Source: Pontibacter sp. FD36
GTDB lineage: Bacteria; Bacteroidota; Bacteroidia; Cytophagales; Hymenobacteraceae
Length of the DNA stretch: 64,000 nt
Assembly: GCF_015686655.1 (NCBI RefSeq)
Contig: NZ_JADPMP010000001.1
Span: forward strand, 62,001-126,000
Direction: 5' to 3'
A program made the position numbers and the translations under genes. Numbering within the stretch: position 1 is the stretch's first letter; each line of letters begins with the position of its first letter. The notes under the pieces were generated by a model. That model ran no database searches. It saw only the letters and a list, made by a program, of their open reading frames with translations, and was not told the origin of the DNA. Shown piece after piece: positions 37,113 to 46,138 of the stretch.

Positions 37113-37742
37113 TTAGTTGAACACTTCCTCGATGCTACCGCATTCTAGCATGCTCTCGCCAAAGTATGGGTTACGGATTTCCCCATCAGCGCTCAGCCAG
37201 TAGGCGCCTTGGTTGTTGTTGGCCATGGGGCAGTGCTGGTAGAATAAAGTAGCGGTGGAAGCACCAAAGGCTTTGGTCAGGGCAAAACTAGCTTCAGAAA
37301 GCAACTCTAACTGGCCACGCTGCACCGCCAGATCAGCTGCCTCTGCCATTTTGGAAGCGCTTTGTTTGACCTCTGCTATTCTTTCTTCCACAAAGGCTTT
37401 TTGTTCTCCTGCCAGTCCTGCCGCATCTACTTTTTCAGCTGCAGCCAGCAGCGTTTTGGCTTCATCCTGCGCTTGCTGAGCATCAGAAGCAACCAGGTTG
37501 TCTTTCAGCTTCAGGAAGCTGTCCAACACTGCAGCAATTTGCTCTTTTACAGGTGCTGCTACAGCTGTGTAGTCCGGAGCCTCTACTACTAGTGAGTTAC
37601 TGGCAGGCATTTCATCACCATGTGCCATGCCTTCATGGTGTTCGTGGCTTTCTGTTTCGGTTGCAGAGGTTTCTTGTTTAGCCTCTGAACAGGAGGTAAA
37701 CAGAAATGCTGCCAGGGCGGCGGCGATTAGGGGTTGTTTCAT
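37113..37742 (-). CDS. DUF3347 lipoprotein
   Basis: A 209-residue predicted lipoprotein (lipobox AFLFTSC) with a His-rich linker (SHEHHEGMAHGDEM) and a helical DUF3347 domain. The domain ends with FYQHCPMANNNQGAYWLS, IRNPYFGESMLECGSIEE. The HCPMA motif and the late Cys/Met residues suggest copper binding. DUF3347 is also found fused to CusB-type adaptors, and here the gene is in the same strand run as two adaptor genes, so it likely delivers Cu(I) or Ag(I) to the efflux complex. It lies 125 bp downstream of the TRASH-like gene. Confidence 0.85.
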   Translation of the reverse strand: MKQPLIAAALAAFLFTSCSEAKQETSATETESHEHHEGMAHGDEMPASNSLVVEAPDYTAVAAPVKEQIAAVLDSFLKLKDNLVASDAQQAQDEAKTLLAAAEKVDAAGLAGEQKAFVEERIAEVKQSASKMAEAADLAVQRGQLELLSEASFALTKAFGASTATLFYQHCPMANNNQGAYWLSADGEIRNPYFGESMLECGSIEEVFN

Positions 37743-37867
37743 CGTTGGTTTGGTTAATTGTTTATGTAAGGATTTAATTTAAATTCAACTGGACTTAAAG
37801 AAAGCAGTGAGACAAACAGTGAGCAGAACGTTACAACCTGTTCCGGTATTCTCCTTTTACTTCCATG

Positions 37868-38347
37868 TTACTGCATGTACTTCCGGTAATTTTCTTCAGA
37901 GGCAAAGTAGAGCACATCGCCGTTGGCACCGCCGGGTTTCAGGGCGATGAAGGCCAGCGACTTGTCCACCTCCTCCCCGGTTACCGGATCAACGGCATGG
38001 CGTACTTTCCGCTGCTGCTGGATGGTGTTTACGCACATTTCGCAACAGCCGTAGTACATTTTGTTTTCGAATGGTACAGGGAACTGCTTTTTACCCATAT
38101 AGGCGTTGTTGACCATACAAACCAGGTCTTTAGGCAGGCCCTCCCTGGTCATCAGGTCTTCCGCGGAAGGATCAGCCTGTGTTTGGGGAGTGGCAATCGC
38201 CATGTGGTTTGCGTGGGGGACGGGTGCCGCTGCAGTTGTTTGGGCCGCGGCGGCAGCCTGGGTCTCGGCGGTCTTTTCTGAAGTGCACGATGCCAGTAGG
38301 ATTGCTGACAAGGCTGCGGTATACAGCAGGTTCTTTTTCATGGACAA
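37868..38347 (-). CDS. TRASH/YHS-like metal-binding lipoprotein
   Basis: A 159-residue predicted lipoprotein (AILLASC) with an Ala/Thr-rich linker followed by a cysteine-rich fold: LVCMVNNAYMG and then NKMYYGCCEMCV, ending with a VLYFASEENYRKYM strand. The paired CM and CCxxC resemble TRASH/YHS metal-binding domains. It lies just after the small membrane protein gene in the efflux block. Either of two adjacent Met codons (MSMKK) could be the start. Confidence 0.75.
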   Translation of the reverse strand: MSMKKNLLYTAALSAILLASCTSEKTAETQAAAAAQTTAAAPVPHANHMAIATPQTQADPSAEDLMTREGLPKDLVCMVNNAYMGKKQFPVPFENKMYYGCCEMCVNTIQQQRKVRHAVDPVTGEEVDKSLAFIALKPGGANGDVLYFASEENYRKYMQ

Positions 38348-38356
38348 GGAAATAAA

Positions 38357-38485
38357 TTAAGTTGTAAACTGTTCAAATAACACCAGCCCGAGGGCCAGCA
38401 GTAGAGCCAGGTAGAGCAGCCGCTTCGGCCAGCTGTTCTTTTTTTCAGGCGCTTGCTCATCGCCGGTTCTGCAACATTCCTTCAT
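38357..38485 (-). CDS. Small single-pass membrane protein (42 aa)
   Basis: A 42-codon gene starting at 38485 and stopping at 38357. It begins MKECCRTGDEQ, with two adjacent cysteines, and ends with one clear membrane helix (LLYLALLLALGLVLFEQF). It lies 7 bp after the first adaptor gene's stop and 9 bp before the TRASH-like gene's start, which supports it as a real operon member. The N-terminal CC followed by one helix recalls small proteins beside CusB-type genes in other Bacteroidota, from memory only. Confidence 0.65.
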   Translation of the reverse strand: MKECCRTGDEQAPEKKNSWPKRLLYLALLLALGLVLFEQFTT

Positions 38486-38492
38486 CGTATAC

Positions 38493-39692
38493 TTAGTGCT
38501 GATGGCCGGCCATCGGGTCAGCCCCTTGCTTCAAAACAAACTCGCTGTACAGAAGGTAGGCCCCGCTCACCACGACCCTGTCGTTTTCCTTTAAGCCGGA
38601 AAGAATGGCCACGCTGTCGGCGCTCGCTGCTCCCAGTTTTACCATTTGAGCTTTGAAGGTATCCTTGCCCGACTGCACCCACACATGGCTGCCTTTGCTG
38701 TCCCGGAGCACCGCATCGGTTGGCAGGGTAAGGGACTTGCCGTTCGGGTTGCGCAGGATAACGCTTGCCTGCATGCCCGGCAGGTATTGCTGGTTGGGGT
38801 TAGGGAGTTCGGCGCGAAGGGTGGCCACCTGGCTACCTGCCTTGAACTCCGGACTGATGAAGGTCACTGTTGCGGAGACGGGCGTTTGACTGAAGCCTTC
38901 GACCGCGACTTTCAATGCATCGCCTTCATTTACACGGGCAAGCTCCTGGGGATACACTTCGGCTTCTACCCAGATTTTGTCGAGCCTGCCCAGGCGGTAC
39001 AGAATCCCTCCCTCAGCCACGTACTGGCCTTCGGCTGCTGCGACTTCGGTCACCACACCGCTAACGGGGGCGACAAACGTGATACGCGGGCTCACCTGCC
39101 CGGAACTAGCCAGACGTTGAATTTGCGCCTCTGTCAGTCCGTATAGCAGGAGCTTCTTTTTGGCAGCTTCCAGAAAGGAAGTGAAACGCGGGTTTTCTTG
39201 CCCCAGCTCCTGGTTTTGCCGGAGCGCCAGCAGGTATTCGCGTTGCAGCGTCAGCAGCTCTTCCGAGTACAGCTCGTAAAGCGGCTGTCCTTTTTTTATA
39301 GGCTGGCCGCTTTCTTTCAGGTATAGCTTCTCGATGCGGCCGGCGGCGCGGCTGCTCACCACATCGGTCTGCGTTTCGTCGAGCACCAGTTTGCCGGTAA
39401 GGATCGCGTTGCTCCCCACGGAGCCAAACTTGATGCGTTTGGTTTTGATGTTGCCCAGGGCAATCTGGCTTTGGCTCAGCATCAGTTCCCCGTTTTCCTT
39501 ACCCGTCTGTGACACCGGCACCAGGTCCATGAAGCAGATAGGGCAGGTACCGGGCTCGTTCTGAACGATCTGCGGGTGCATCGGGCAGGTATAGGTTGCT
39601 GATTCGCCATCAGCATGCGTTTTTTCCTCCACCGAACAGGCAGCTACAAGTATAGCTGTCAGCAGGAAGAGTATGTTCAAATATCGTCTCAT
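38493..39692 (-). CDS. cusB: RND efflux adaptor (CusB type) with HMBD, copy A
   Basis: A 399-residue predicted lipoprotein (LVAACS lipobox). It has an N-terminal heavy-metal-binding domain (YTCPMHPQIV...GTCPICFMDLVP) and then the hairpin, lipoyl and barrel domains of a membrane-fusion protein. Recognisable pieces are SRAAGRIEKLYLKESGQPIKKG, FVAPVSGVVTEVAAAEGQYV and LPTDAVLRDSKGSHVWV. In the HMBD the usual CGM is CFM. The first ~33 residues are nearly identical to the next adaptor. It should bridge the CusA pump and the TolC channel. Confidence 0.9.
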   Translation of the reverse strand: MRRYLNILFLLTAILVAACSVEEKTHADGESATYTCPMHPQIVQNEPGTCPICFMDLVPVSQTGKENGELMLSQSQIALGNIKTKRIKFGSVGSNAILTGKLVLDETQTDVVSSRAAGRIEKLYLKESGQPIKKGQPLYELYSEELLTLQREYLLALRQNQELGQENPRFTSFLEAAKKKLLLYGLTEAQIQRLASSGQVSPRITFVAPVSGVVTEVAAAEGQYVAEGGILYRLGRLDKIWVEAEVYPQELARVNEGDALKVAVEGFSQTPVSATVTFISPEFKAGSQVATLRAELPNPNQQYLPGMQASVILRNPNGKSLTLPTDAVLRDSKGSHVWVQSGKDTFKAQMVKLGAASADSVAILSGLKENDRVVVSGAYLLYSEFVLKQGADPMAGHQH

Positions 39693-39700
39693 GGGTCTCT

Positions 39701-41017
39701 TTAATTATTAACCTTGATAAAGCTTTCACTGTCGACCAGGAACTGGGCGTTGGTGGCGATCACATCGGTTTGCTCCAAGCCAGCCGTGATCTGGATCTCA
39801 TGGCCTGCGCGAGCGCCGGTGGTCACTGTAACCGGTTCGAAGACACCGTTCATTTTCCGGAAGGCCACCGTTTTGGTGCCGATGTCCAGCACCGCCGCCT
39901 GAGGTACCCAGAGAGCAGGGGCCGTGTCGACACGGGCTGTTGCGGTCACCAGTTGCCCTGCCATTGCCAGTTTTGCATTACCGGGCAGGTATACCCGCAC
40001 TTTGGCAAAGCTTTCCCCCTCGTCGAAGAACGGCTGAAAGAAATCCACCTTGCCATCAAGCTGCTCACCTGGGATTTGTGGGAAAGAGATCTTCACCGGC
40101 GTACCTTTTGACAGGGCTTGTAGCTCGCCGGCAGGCACATTAAACTCGGCCCACAGTTGCTCGGCATTCACCACCTGCACCAGCGGCTGCCCTACGCTCA
40201 CATACATACCTTCGCGCAACTGGATAGCCTGTCCGGCTGGATTAGTTGAAGCCCCGGAAGGAGGTGTTGGGGTTGCAGCGCCGCCTCCGCCCATGGCGTC
40301 CATGCCGCCACCGGAGCCGGCTGCAGGAGTAGCTGCGGCCATACCGGTAGAAGCGGCCGGAGAAGCGGTATTGAGATCAATTACGTAACCGTCATAGGGG
40401 CTGTAGAGCGTGAAGGTATAGCTCTCTTCGCCGTTGCGGATAAGGCGGTTTATCTGCTCGTCGGTGGCCCCGAGGTACTGCAGTTTTTGCCGGGCGGATG
40501 AAATCAACTGCTGATCTTCAGGTGAAGCCTTCACCAGGTAGAGCAGTTCGCGCTGCGCCGTGATCAGGTCCGGGCTGTACACCTCCATCAGCTTCTGCCC
40601 CTTGCGGATCGGCTGGAAATTGTATTTGACAAACAGCTTTTCGATGCGGCCGGCCACGCGGGCAGGGACTGTGTAAACGCGCCGCGGATCATAGGTGATG
40701 ATGCCGTCCAGCTGCACGGTGGTCTGTGTCGCCTTTTGCGCGGGCTTTGTCGTGGTGATACTGGCTACCACCGTGCCAGTCGTCGGTTTCAGCAGAAACG
40801 CCAGGTCTTCGGTAATTTCAACGCCTTCGCCATGTACGGTTTTGGGGACTAAATCCATACCGCAGACAGGGCAGGTGCCGGGCTTGTTCTGCACAATCTG
40901 CGGGTGCATCGGGCAGGTATACTCCGTTTCGCCCTGTGCATGTGTTTTTTCCTCCACCGAGCAGGCAGCTACCAGCAGCGCTGTCAACAGGAAGAGTATG
41001 TTCAAATATCGTCTCAT
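39701..41017 (-). CDS. cusB: RND efflux adaptor (CusB type) with HMBD, copy B
   Basis: A 438-residue predicted lipoprotein from MRRYLNILF at 41017. It has an HMBD with the standard YTCPMHPQIV...GTCPVCGMDLVP, then the adaptor core with RVAGRIEKLFVKYNFQPIRKG. A Gly/Ala/Met-rich insert follows near residues 240-280 (TGMAAATPAAGSGGGMDAMGG), then QAAVLDIGTKTVAFRKMNGVF. The insert is long for the family and could be a flexible Met/Gly metal-binding loop. It lies 8 bp from copy A and 79 bp after the TolC gene. Having two adaptors in one operon suggests a mixed hexameric ring. Confidence 0.9.
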   Translation of the reverse strand: MRRYLNILFLLTALLVAACSVEEKTHAQGETEYTCPMHPQIVQNKPGTCPVCGMDLVPKTVHGEGVEITEDLAFLLKPTTGTVVASITTTKPAQKATQTTVQLDGIITYDPRRVYTVPARVAGRIEKLFVKYNFQPIRKGQKLMEVYSPDLITAQRELLYLVKASPEDQQLISSARQKLQYLGATDEQINRLIRNGEESYTFTLYSPYDGYVIDLNTASPAASTGMAAATPAAGSGGGMDAMGGGGAATPTPPSGASTNPAGQAIQLREGMYVSVGQPLVQVVNAEQLWAEFNVPAGELQALSKGTPVKISFPQIPGEQLDGKVDFFQPFFDEGESFAKVRVYLPGNAKLAMAGQLVTATARVDTAPALWVPQAAVLDIGTKTVAFRKMNGVFEPVTVTTGARAGHEIQITAGLEQTDVIATNAQFLVDSESFIKVNN

Positions 41018-41096
41018 GTTTGATTTTGAGTGAGTGATCGAGTGGCTGTGTGTCAAGGTTTGAATCAAATCCTTTGCCCAGTCACTCGACCGCAAT

Positions 41097-42356
41097 TTAT
41101 TTCTCTATTTCTTTTTCATAGCTTACCGACATCTGGTAGAGCGACTGCAGCAGCTTGAGAGACTCCATCTGCGCCATGTTGAGGGCTTCCCAGGCATCGA
41201 TCACCAAGGGCAGCTCCTCACTGTTCTGCTCATAGGCCAGCAGGGTCACATCGTAGTTCTTCTTCAGCGCCGGGAGGATCCTGCTGTTGTAATTTTCAAC
41301 CTGCTCCCGCATCGTATTCAGCTCCAGGGCCATGGTTCGCGCCATCCCTTGCGCCTCGTTGAGCATGGCTTCCCGCTCACGCTGCATGGCCTGTATTTCC
41401 AGGTTCATGGCCTTGGTGTTGGCCTTGTACATCTTCGACGACCAGGGGGCGATCGGGATCGAGACCATGCCCATGGCCGTGTACTGCTGCGGCATCATGT
41501 TGTCGCGCGGGTACATGTGGTCGAAGCGCAGGCTGAAATCCGGCAGGCGTTCTTTCTTTTCCATCTCCACGTTCAGTTGCATCGACTGGATGGTTCGGTC
41601 GAGCTGGCGGATGTCGCTGCGGGCGCCGCTCAGGTAGCTCGTATCAATGGCGGGGACAGCCGGTGCAGGTACGGCTACGGTGGTATCGATTTTATACTTC
41701 TGGTCTTTGGGCAAGTTCATCAGGATGTTGAGCTGCACGTTCTGCTGCTCGATCTGCGAAGCCGTCATTACCTGCATGTTCTTTACCTCGTGCAGCCTGG
41801 CTTCGGCTTTGTAAACACCACCCAGCTTGCCCTGGCTGTAGGGGTAGCGGATACGGGCCAGCTTCAGCATGTATTCCATGATCCGCTCGTTGTCTTTGAG
41901 AACATCCAGCTGTTTTTCCAGCACCACCCAGTTGTAGTAAGCCGTTTTGGCCTGCGCCCGGAGCTCGTTGAAGGTCACATCCTTCGCCGCCTGCTCGACG
42001 CCTGCTCTTGACTTCATGTATTTCTCCTTGGCGCGAAGCTTTACCGGGTTGGGTATGTCCTGCTCTGCCGATATCATCCAGGCGCCTTTATCACGCTCAT
42101 CCATGATCTCGGCCCCTGGGTAGGGGGCCATGAACACACCACCGCCTACCATGGGCGCCATCCAGCTCTTTGCGCCTTCAGCGTAGGCATCCATCGCTTT
42201 TGCCTTATAGTTGTACTGTTGCAGCATCGGATTATTGTTGCTGATGCGCTGCAGTACGCTGTCTAAGTTGATGGTGTGTTGCTGCTGGGCCAGCACCGGG
42301 GTGCCAGCCAGCAACACAAACACAAACAACCAATTTATTTTATTAATGCTTAACAT
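41097..42356 (-). CDS. TolC-family outer-membrane channel (CusC role)
   Basis: A 419-residue protein with a signal peptide (to ~LAQQQ) and two outer-membrane-factor repeats. They have long coiled-coil helices (ESLKLLQSLYQMSV at the end) and typical LDSVLQRISNNNPMLQQYN at the start. It forms the exit duct of the tripartite metal pump. Its ATG lies inside the last codons of the CusA C-terminal gene, a 14-bp overlap that implies coupled translation. The product is slightly short for the family but looks complete. Confidence 0.87.
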   Translation of the reverse strand: MLSINKINWLFVFVLLAGTPVLAQQQHTINLDSVLQRISNNNPMLQQYNYKAKAMDAYAEGAKSWMAPMVGGGVFMAPYPGAEIMDERDKGAWMISAEQDIPNPVKLRAKEKYMKSRAGVEQAAKDVTFNELRAQAKTAYYNWVVLEKQLDVLKDNERIMEYMLKLARIRYPYSQGKLGGVYKAEARLHEVKNMQVMTASQIEQQNVQLNILMNLPKDQKYKIDTTVAVPAPAVPAIDTSYLSGARSDIRQLDRTIQSMQLNVEMEKKERLPDFSLRFDHMYPRDNMMPQQYTAMGMVSIPIAPWSSKMYKANTKAMNLEIQAMQREREAMLNEAQGMARTMALELNTMREQVENYNSRILPALKKNYDVTLLAYEQNSEELPLVIDAWEALNMAQMESLKLLQSLYQMSVSYEKEIEK

Positions 42357-44241
42357 CGTATATCTCTAATTTGCCGTGTTTCTTTAACTCATACTCTTTC
42401 GTCATTTCAAACACCACCGGGGTTACCAGCAGGATGTGGATAGAAGAGGTAAGAACCCCTCCGATCAGCGGCAGCACGATCGGGAGCATGACGTCAGTGC
42501 CCACACCAGTTGCCCAAAGTACCGGTATCAGGCCAAACAGTGATACCGACACGGTCATGATCTTGGGACGAAGGCGCTTTACCGCTCCTTTGAACACGTA
42601 GTCCCGGATGTCCTGCTTGGTAATCGTCTCGCTGCTGTTGCCTTTCAGTGCCACCAGCTCATGCATCGCCTCGTTCAGGTACACCACCATCAGCATACCC
42701 GTTTCAATGGCCATACCAAACAAGGCGATAAAGCCTACTGCCACTGCTACCGATAAGTTCACACCGTAGAAGTAGACAATGAATACCCCGCCGATCAGGG
42801 CAAACGGGATGGTGATCAGGCTGAAAAAGGCTTCTTTCAAGGAGTTGAAAGAGAAGTATAAAATAAAGAAGATGATAAGAACCACCAGCGGAAGTATGAT
42901 TTGCAGGGTCTGGTTGGCGCGCACCTGGTTTTCCCACTGCCCGCTCCACTCCAGGTAATAGCCGTTGGGCAGACCGGTCACTTCTGTATTTAACTTCTCA
43001 ATGGCTTCCTTCACAGTGCTGCCCAGGTCGCGGTCGCGCACGTTGAAGAGCACGGCCCCGCGCAGCTGCGCATTCTCGGAATTGATCATAGGAGGCCCTT
43101 CGGTGAAACGCACCGTGGCAACCGAAGAAAGCGGAATGGAACCTGCCGAAGCCGTCTGGATGGGGATGCGCTCAATCCGCTCCACGCTGTTGCGGTACTC
43201 CTGTGCCAGGCGCACGTTAATGGAGAAGCGCTTGCGCCCTTCAATGGTATTATCTATTGGTGCGCCACCCAAGGCAGACTCCACGATCATGTTCACATCG
43301 TCTACGGTCAGGCCATAGCGGCTGAGGGCTTCCCGATTGATGTCTATTTCCAGGTATTTGCCGCCTGTGATCGGCTCTACGAACAGGTCACTTACGCCTT
43401 CGACATCACGCAAGGCAGCCCGCACTTTTTCCGAAACCGAAGCGATGGAGTCCAGGTTCTGGCCATACACTTTCACGCCCACGTCGGTACGGATGCCGGT
43501 AGCCAGCATGTTGATGCGGTTAATAATGGGCATGGTCCACCCATTCACCACACCCGGGATCTGTAGCTTGCTGTCGAGTTCCCGTATGATATCCTGTTTG
43601 GTGATGCCTTCGCGCCATTCCGACCGTGGTTTGAGCATAATGATCGTTTCAATCATGCTGATCGGGGAGTTGTCGGTGGCCGTACTGGCGCGGCCCGCTT
43701 TGCCCAACACACTCTCCACTTCAGGCACCGATTTGATGATCTTGTCCTGCACCTGCAGGATGCGCTTGGCCTCAGCGTTGGAAATGTCAGGCAGTGTTAC
43801 CGGCATGAACAGGATAGAGCCTTCGTCCAGCGGCGGCATAAACTCGGTGCCCAGGCTCATGAGCATGGGGATGGAAACCAACAAGGCCAGGATGTTGACC
43901 CCGATGGTGGTTTTACGCCACTTCAGGCACCACTTCAGCACCGGTCCGTACACCCATTCCAACGCCCTGTTGATCGGGTTGGCGCTTTCTTCTTTAAACT
44001 TCCCTTTCAGGAAAAAGGAGATGAGCACTGGTGTCAGCGTGATGGCTATGATGGCGTCCACGATGAGGATAAATGTTTTTGTCCAGGCCAGCGGGCCGAA
44101 CAGCTTGCCTTCCTGGCCGGTGAGCAGGAATACCGGCAGGAAAGAGGTGATGACGATTACGGTACTCCAGAACACGCTGGGCCCCACCTGCTTGGCAGCC
44201 TTCTCGATGATCCGGATTCTATCTTCTTTTGATAATTTCAT
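42343..44241 (-). CDS. cusA: CusA/CzcA heavy-metal RND pump, C-terminal part (632 aa)
   Basis: Covers the second two thirds of a heavy-metal RND pump: from the loop before helix 5 (AAKQVGPSVFWSTVIVITSFLP) through both porter domains (PVTLPDISNAEAKRILQVQ, LATGIRTDVGVKVYG) to the last membrane helices. It starts with MKLSKEDRIRII at 44241. It is in the same frame as the N-terminal gene but separated from it by TAA and TAG codons, with 9 codons between. The 426 + 632 residues add up to a full-length pump (~1050). The break falls in a cytoplasmic loop, so two chains could still assemble. Confidence 0.88.
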   Translation of the reverse strand: MKLSKEDRIRIIEKAAKQVGPSVFWSTVIVITSFLPVFLLTGQEGKLFGPLAWTKTFILIVDAIIAITLTPVLISFFLKGKFKEESANPINRALEWVYGPVLKWCLKWRKTTIGVNILALLVSIPMLMSLGTEFMPPLDEGSILFMPVTLPDISNAEAKRILQVQDKIIKSVPEVESVLGKAGRASTATDNSPISMIETIIMLKPRSEWREGITKQDIIRELDSKLQIPGVVNGWTMPIINRINMLATGIRTDVGVKVYGQNLDSIASVSEKVRAALRDVEGVSDLFVEPITGGKYLEIDINREALSRYGLTVDDVNMIVESALGGAPIDNTIEGRKRFSINVRLAQEYRNSVERIERIPIQTASAGSIPLSSVATVRFTEGPPMINSENAQLRGAVLFNVRDRDLGSTVKEAIEKLNTEVTGLPNGYYLEWSGQWENQVRANQTLQIILPLVVLIIFFILYFSFNSLKEAFFSLITIPFALIGGVFIVYFYGVNLSVAVAVGFIALFGMAIETGMLMVVYLNEAMHELVALKGNSSETITKQDIRDYVFKGAVKRLRPKIMTVSVSLFGLIPVLWATGVGTDVMLPIVLPLIGGVLTSSIHILLVTPVVFEMTKEYELKKHGKLEIYDVKH

Positions 44242-44268
44242 GTTGAGTTTCTTCTTGAAAGACTACAG

Positions 44269-45549
44269 TTAATCCTCCCATGGTTTGCCCTTGCTCGCGT
44301 CAGCCAGATGGCGGTAGGAGTTTTCTACCATCACAATCGCATCGTCCACGATCACACCGATGGAAAGGGCAATGCCGGTAAGCGACATGATATTGGAAGA
44401 GATACCGAAGGCGTTGAGCAGTATAAAGCCAATGGCGACTGACAGGGGCAGCTGAATCATGATGACCAGTGCACTGCGCCAGTGGAAGAGGAACAGAAAC
44501 ACAATCACGGAGGCTACCAGCATCTCTTCGATCAGGGTCTTTTTGATAGAGTCCACCGATTCGTTGATCAGGCCGCTGCGGTCGTAAACGATGTTGAACT
44601 TCACGCCCTCGGGGAGGCCTTTGGCGACCTCTTCCATCTTCACTTTCACGAGGTCGATCACTTCTTCGGCATTTTCGCCGTAGCGCATCACCACAATGCC
44701 GCCCACCGCTTCGCCCTCGCCGTTCACGTCGAAAATGCCCAGGCGGCTTTCCCCCGTCATCTGCACCGAGGCCACATCACGCACCCGCACCGGTATAGAG
44801 TTGTTGGTGGCGATGGCAAGGTTCTGGATCTCTTCTGTAGATTGTAAATAGCCTGTGGTTTTGATGATATAGCCGATGTCGGATAGTTCGAACTTACGGC
44901 CACCGGCTTCGTTATTATTGGCGCGGATGGCCTGGATAACCTGCGGCACCGAGAGTTTATAGTAGGTAAGTTTATTAGGATCCAGCGTGATCTGGTATTG
45001 CCTCTGGAAACCACCAAAGGAGGCCACCTCGCTGACGCCTTTCACATTCTGCAGCGCAAACTTCACATACCAATCCTGTACGGCGCGTTGCTCCCCCAGG
45101 TCCATGCCCGGGGCGTCCAGGGTGTACCACAGGATATGGCCCACGCCGGTACCGTCCGGGCCCAGAGTAGGGGTGACGTCTTCCGGCAGCATGTTGCCAA
45201 CAGAGTTAAGGCGTTCCAGCACGCGGGTCCTTGCCCAGTACACATCTGTTTCGTCTTCAAAGATGACGTAAATAAAGCTCATGCCGAACATGGAGCTGCC
45301 CCGTACATACTTTACCTGGGGCAAACCCTGCAGGTTGGTAACAAGCGGGTAGGTGATCTGGTCTTCGATGATCTGTGGGCTACGGCCCATCCATTCGGTA
45401 AAAACGATCACCTGGTTTTCAGACAAATCGGGGATGGCATCCACCTTGTTTGTCTGCACGGAATACAAGCCCCATCCGAATAGTACCGCTGAAATGAGCA
45501 GGACGATATAGCGGTTACGGAGCGAAAGAGATATTAATTTCGCAATCAT
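44269..45549 (-). CDS. cusA: CusA/CzcA heavy-metal RND pump, N-terminal part (426 aa)
   Basis: Starts MIAKLISLSLRNRYIVLLI, the first membrane helix, and contains the first porter domains (YPLVTNLQGLPQVKYVRG, GPDGTGVGHILWYTL). Membrane helices 2-4 follow, including the proton-relay aspartates in GVIVDDAIVMVENSYRHL, and it ends at GKPWED in the loop after helix 4. It stops at TAA, with a second in-frame stop two codons later; the rest of the pump follows in the same frame. It starts 154 bp after the HYC_CC_PP gene. It is either a real split pump or a pump killed by nonsense mutations. Confidence 0.88.
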   Translation of the reverse strand: MIAKLISLSLRNRYIVLLISAVLFGWGLYSVQTNKVDAIPDLSENQVIVFTEWMGRSPQIIEDQITYPLVTNLQGLPQVKYVRGSSMFGMSFIYVIFEDETDVYWARTRVLERLNSVGNMLPEDVTPTLGPDGTGVGHILWYTLDAPGMDLGEQRAVQDWYVKFALQNVKGVSEVASFGGFQRQYQITLDPNKLTYYKLSVPQVIQAIRANNNEAGGRKFELSDIGYIIKTTGYLQSTEEIQNLAIATNNSIPVRVRDVASVQMTGESRLGIFDVNGEGEAVGGIVVMRYGENAEEVIDLVKVKMEEVAKGLPEGVKFNIVYDRSGLINESVDSIKKTLIEEMLVASVIVFLFLFHWRSALVIMIQLPLSVAIGFILLNAFGISSNIMSLTGIALSIGVIVDDAIVMVENSYRHLADASKGKPWED

Positions 45550-45703
45550 GTAAGTAGAAAATAAACCTTAACAGGAATTTGAGCAGCCACCGGGTTGTGG
45601 CAAGTAGGAGGTGAGGCCAAAGCACATAGGAAGACCAGTCCGGTCCTTCATGAGAAGACACGGCTGCGCCAGCCAAAGCGTGGCATCACAGGAGCCTGAA
45701 AGG

Positions 45704-46138
45704 TTATAGCAGGAAAGATTGCACCAGCACCGGGATGTCGCGGGCAATCGGGGGGGATTTATACAGCGCGTAGGTAGACGCTTGTTCTGCTTCAGGAGCA
45801 AATAGCTGAAGTATAACCACTTTAAAAGCGGCTACAAATTTCAGGTCTAAGGCTTTGGTAAGCAGCTGTGCGTTGGAATCTGAGGCGGCATCAGCTTGCT
45901 CCAGGTGGAGCGTGTGGTCATCGCAGCAGGCGGATGCAGAATCGTCTGAGCCAGGCACGTTATGGCAGGATGGCAGTTTTTGTTGCTGCTGTTCCATCGG
46001 GCAATCTGCCTTGGCTCCGAAAAAGGAAAGATCCTCTAACTCACCCTCACACAAATGCATGCCCACCGAGATGCCGGTCGAAGAGACAAGCACCACGAAG
46101 GTCAGGACAAGTAGGATCAGGTGACGGATCAGCTTCAT
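45704..46138 (-). CDS. HYC_CC_PP-type small exported protein
   Basis: A 144-residue protein from MKLIRHLILL at 46138 with a signal-anchor segment. Then comes the family pattern: GMHLCEGELEDLSFFGAKADC, a Gln-rich patch, SACCDDHTLHLEQ, and a C-terminal half ending YKSPPIARDIPVLVQSF (CC and PP elements). These proteins recur at the head of copper/silver efflux operons in Bacteroidota and may act as periplasmic metal sensors or chaperones. This one is the first gene of the CusA block. Confidence 0.8.
   Translation of the reverse strand: MKLIRHLILLVLTFVVLVSSTGISVGMHLCEGELEDLSFFGAKADCPMEQQQQKLPSCHNVPGSDDSASACCDDHTLHLEQADAASDSNAQLLTKALDLKFVAAFKVVILQLFAPEAEQASTYALYKSPPIARDIPVLVQSFLL

Noticed and set aside
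45568..45801. 77-codon minus-strand frame between the HYC_CC_PP and CusA genes
   Set aside because: It overlaps the HYC_CC_PP gene for ~100 bases in another frame and has no family-like sequence.
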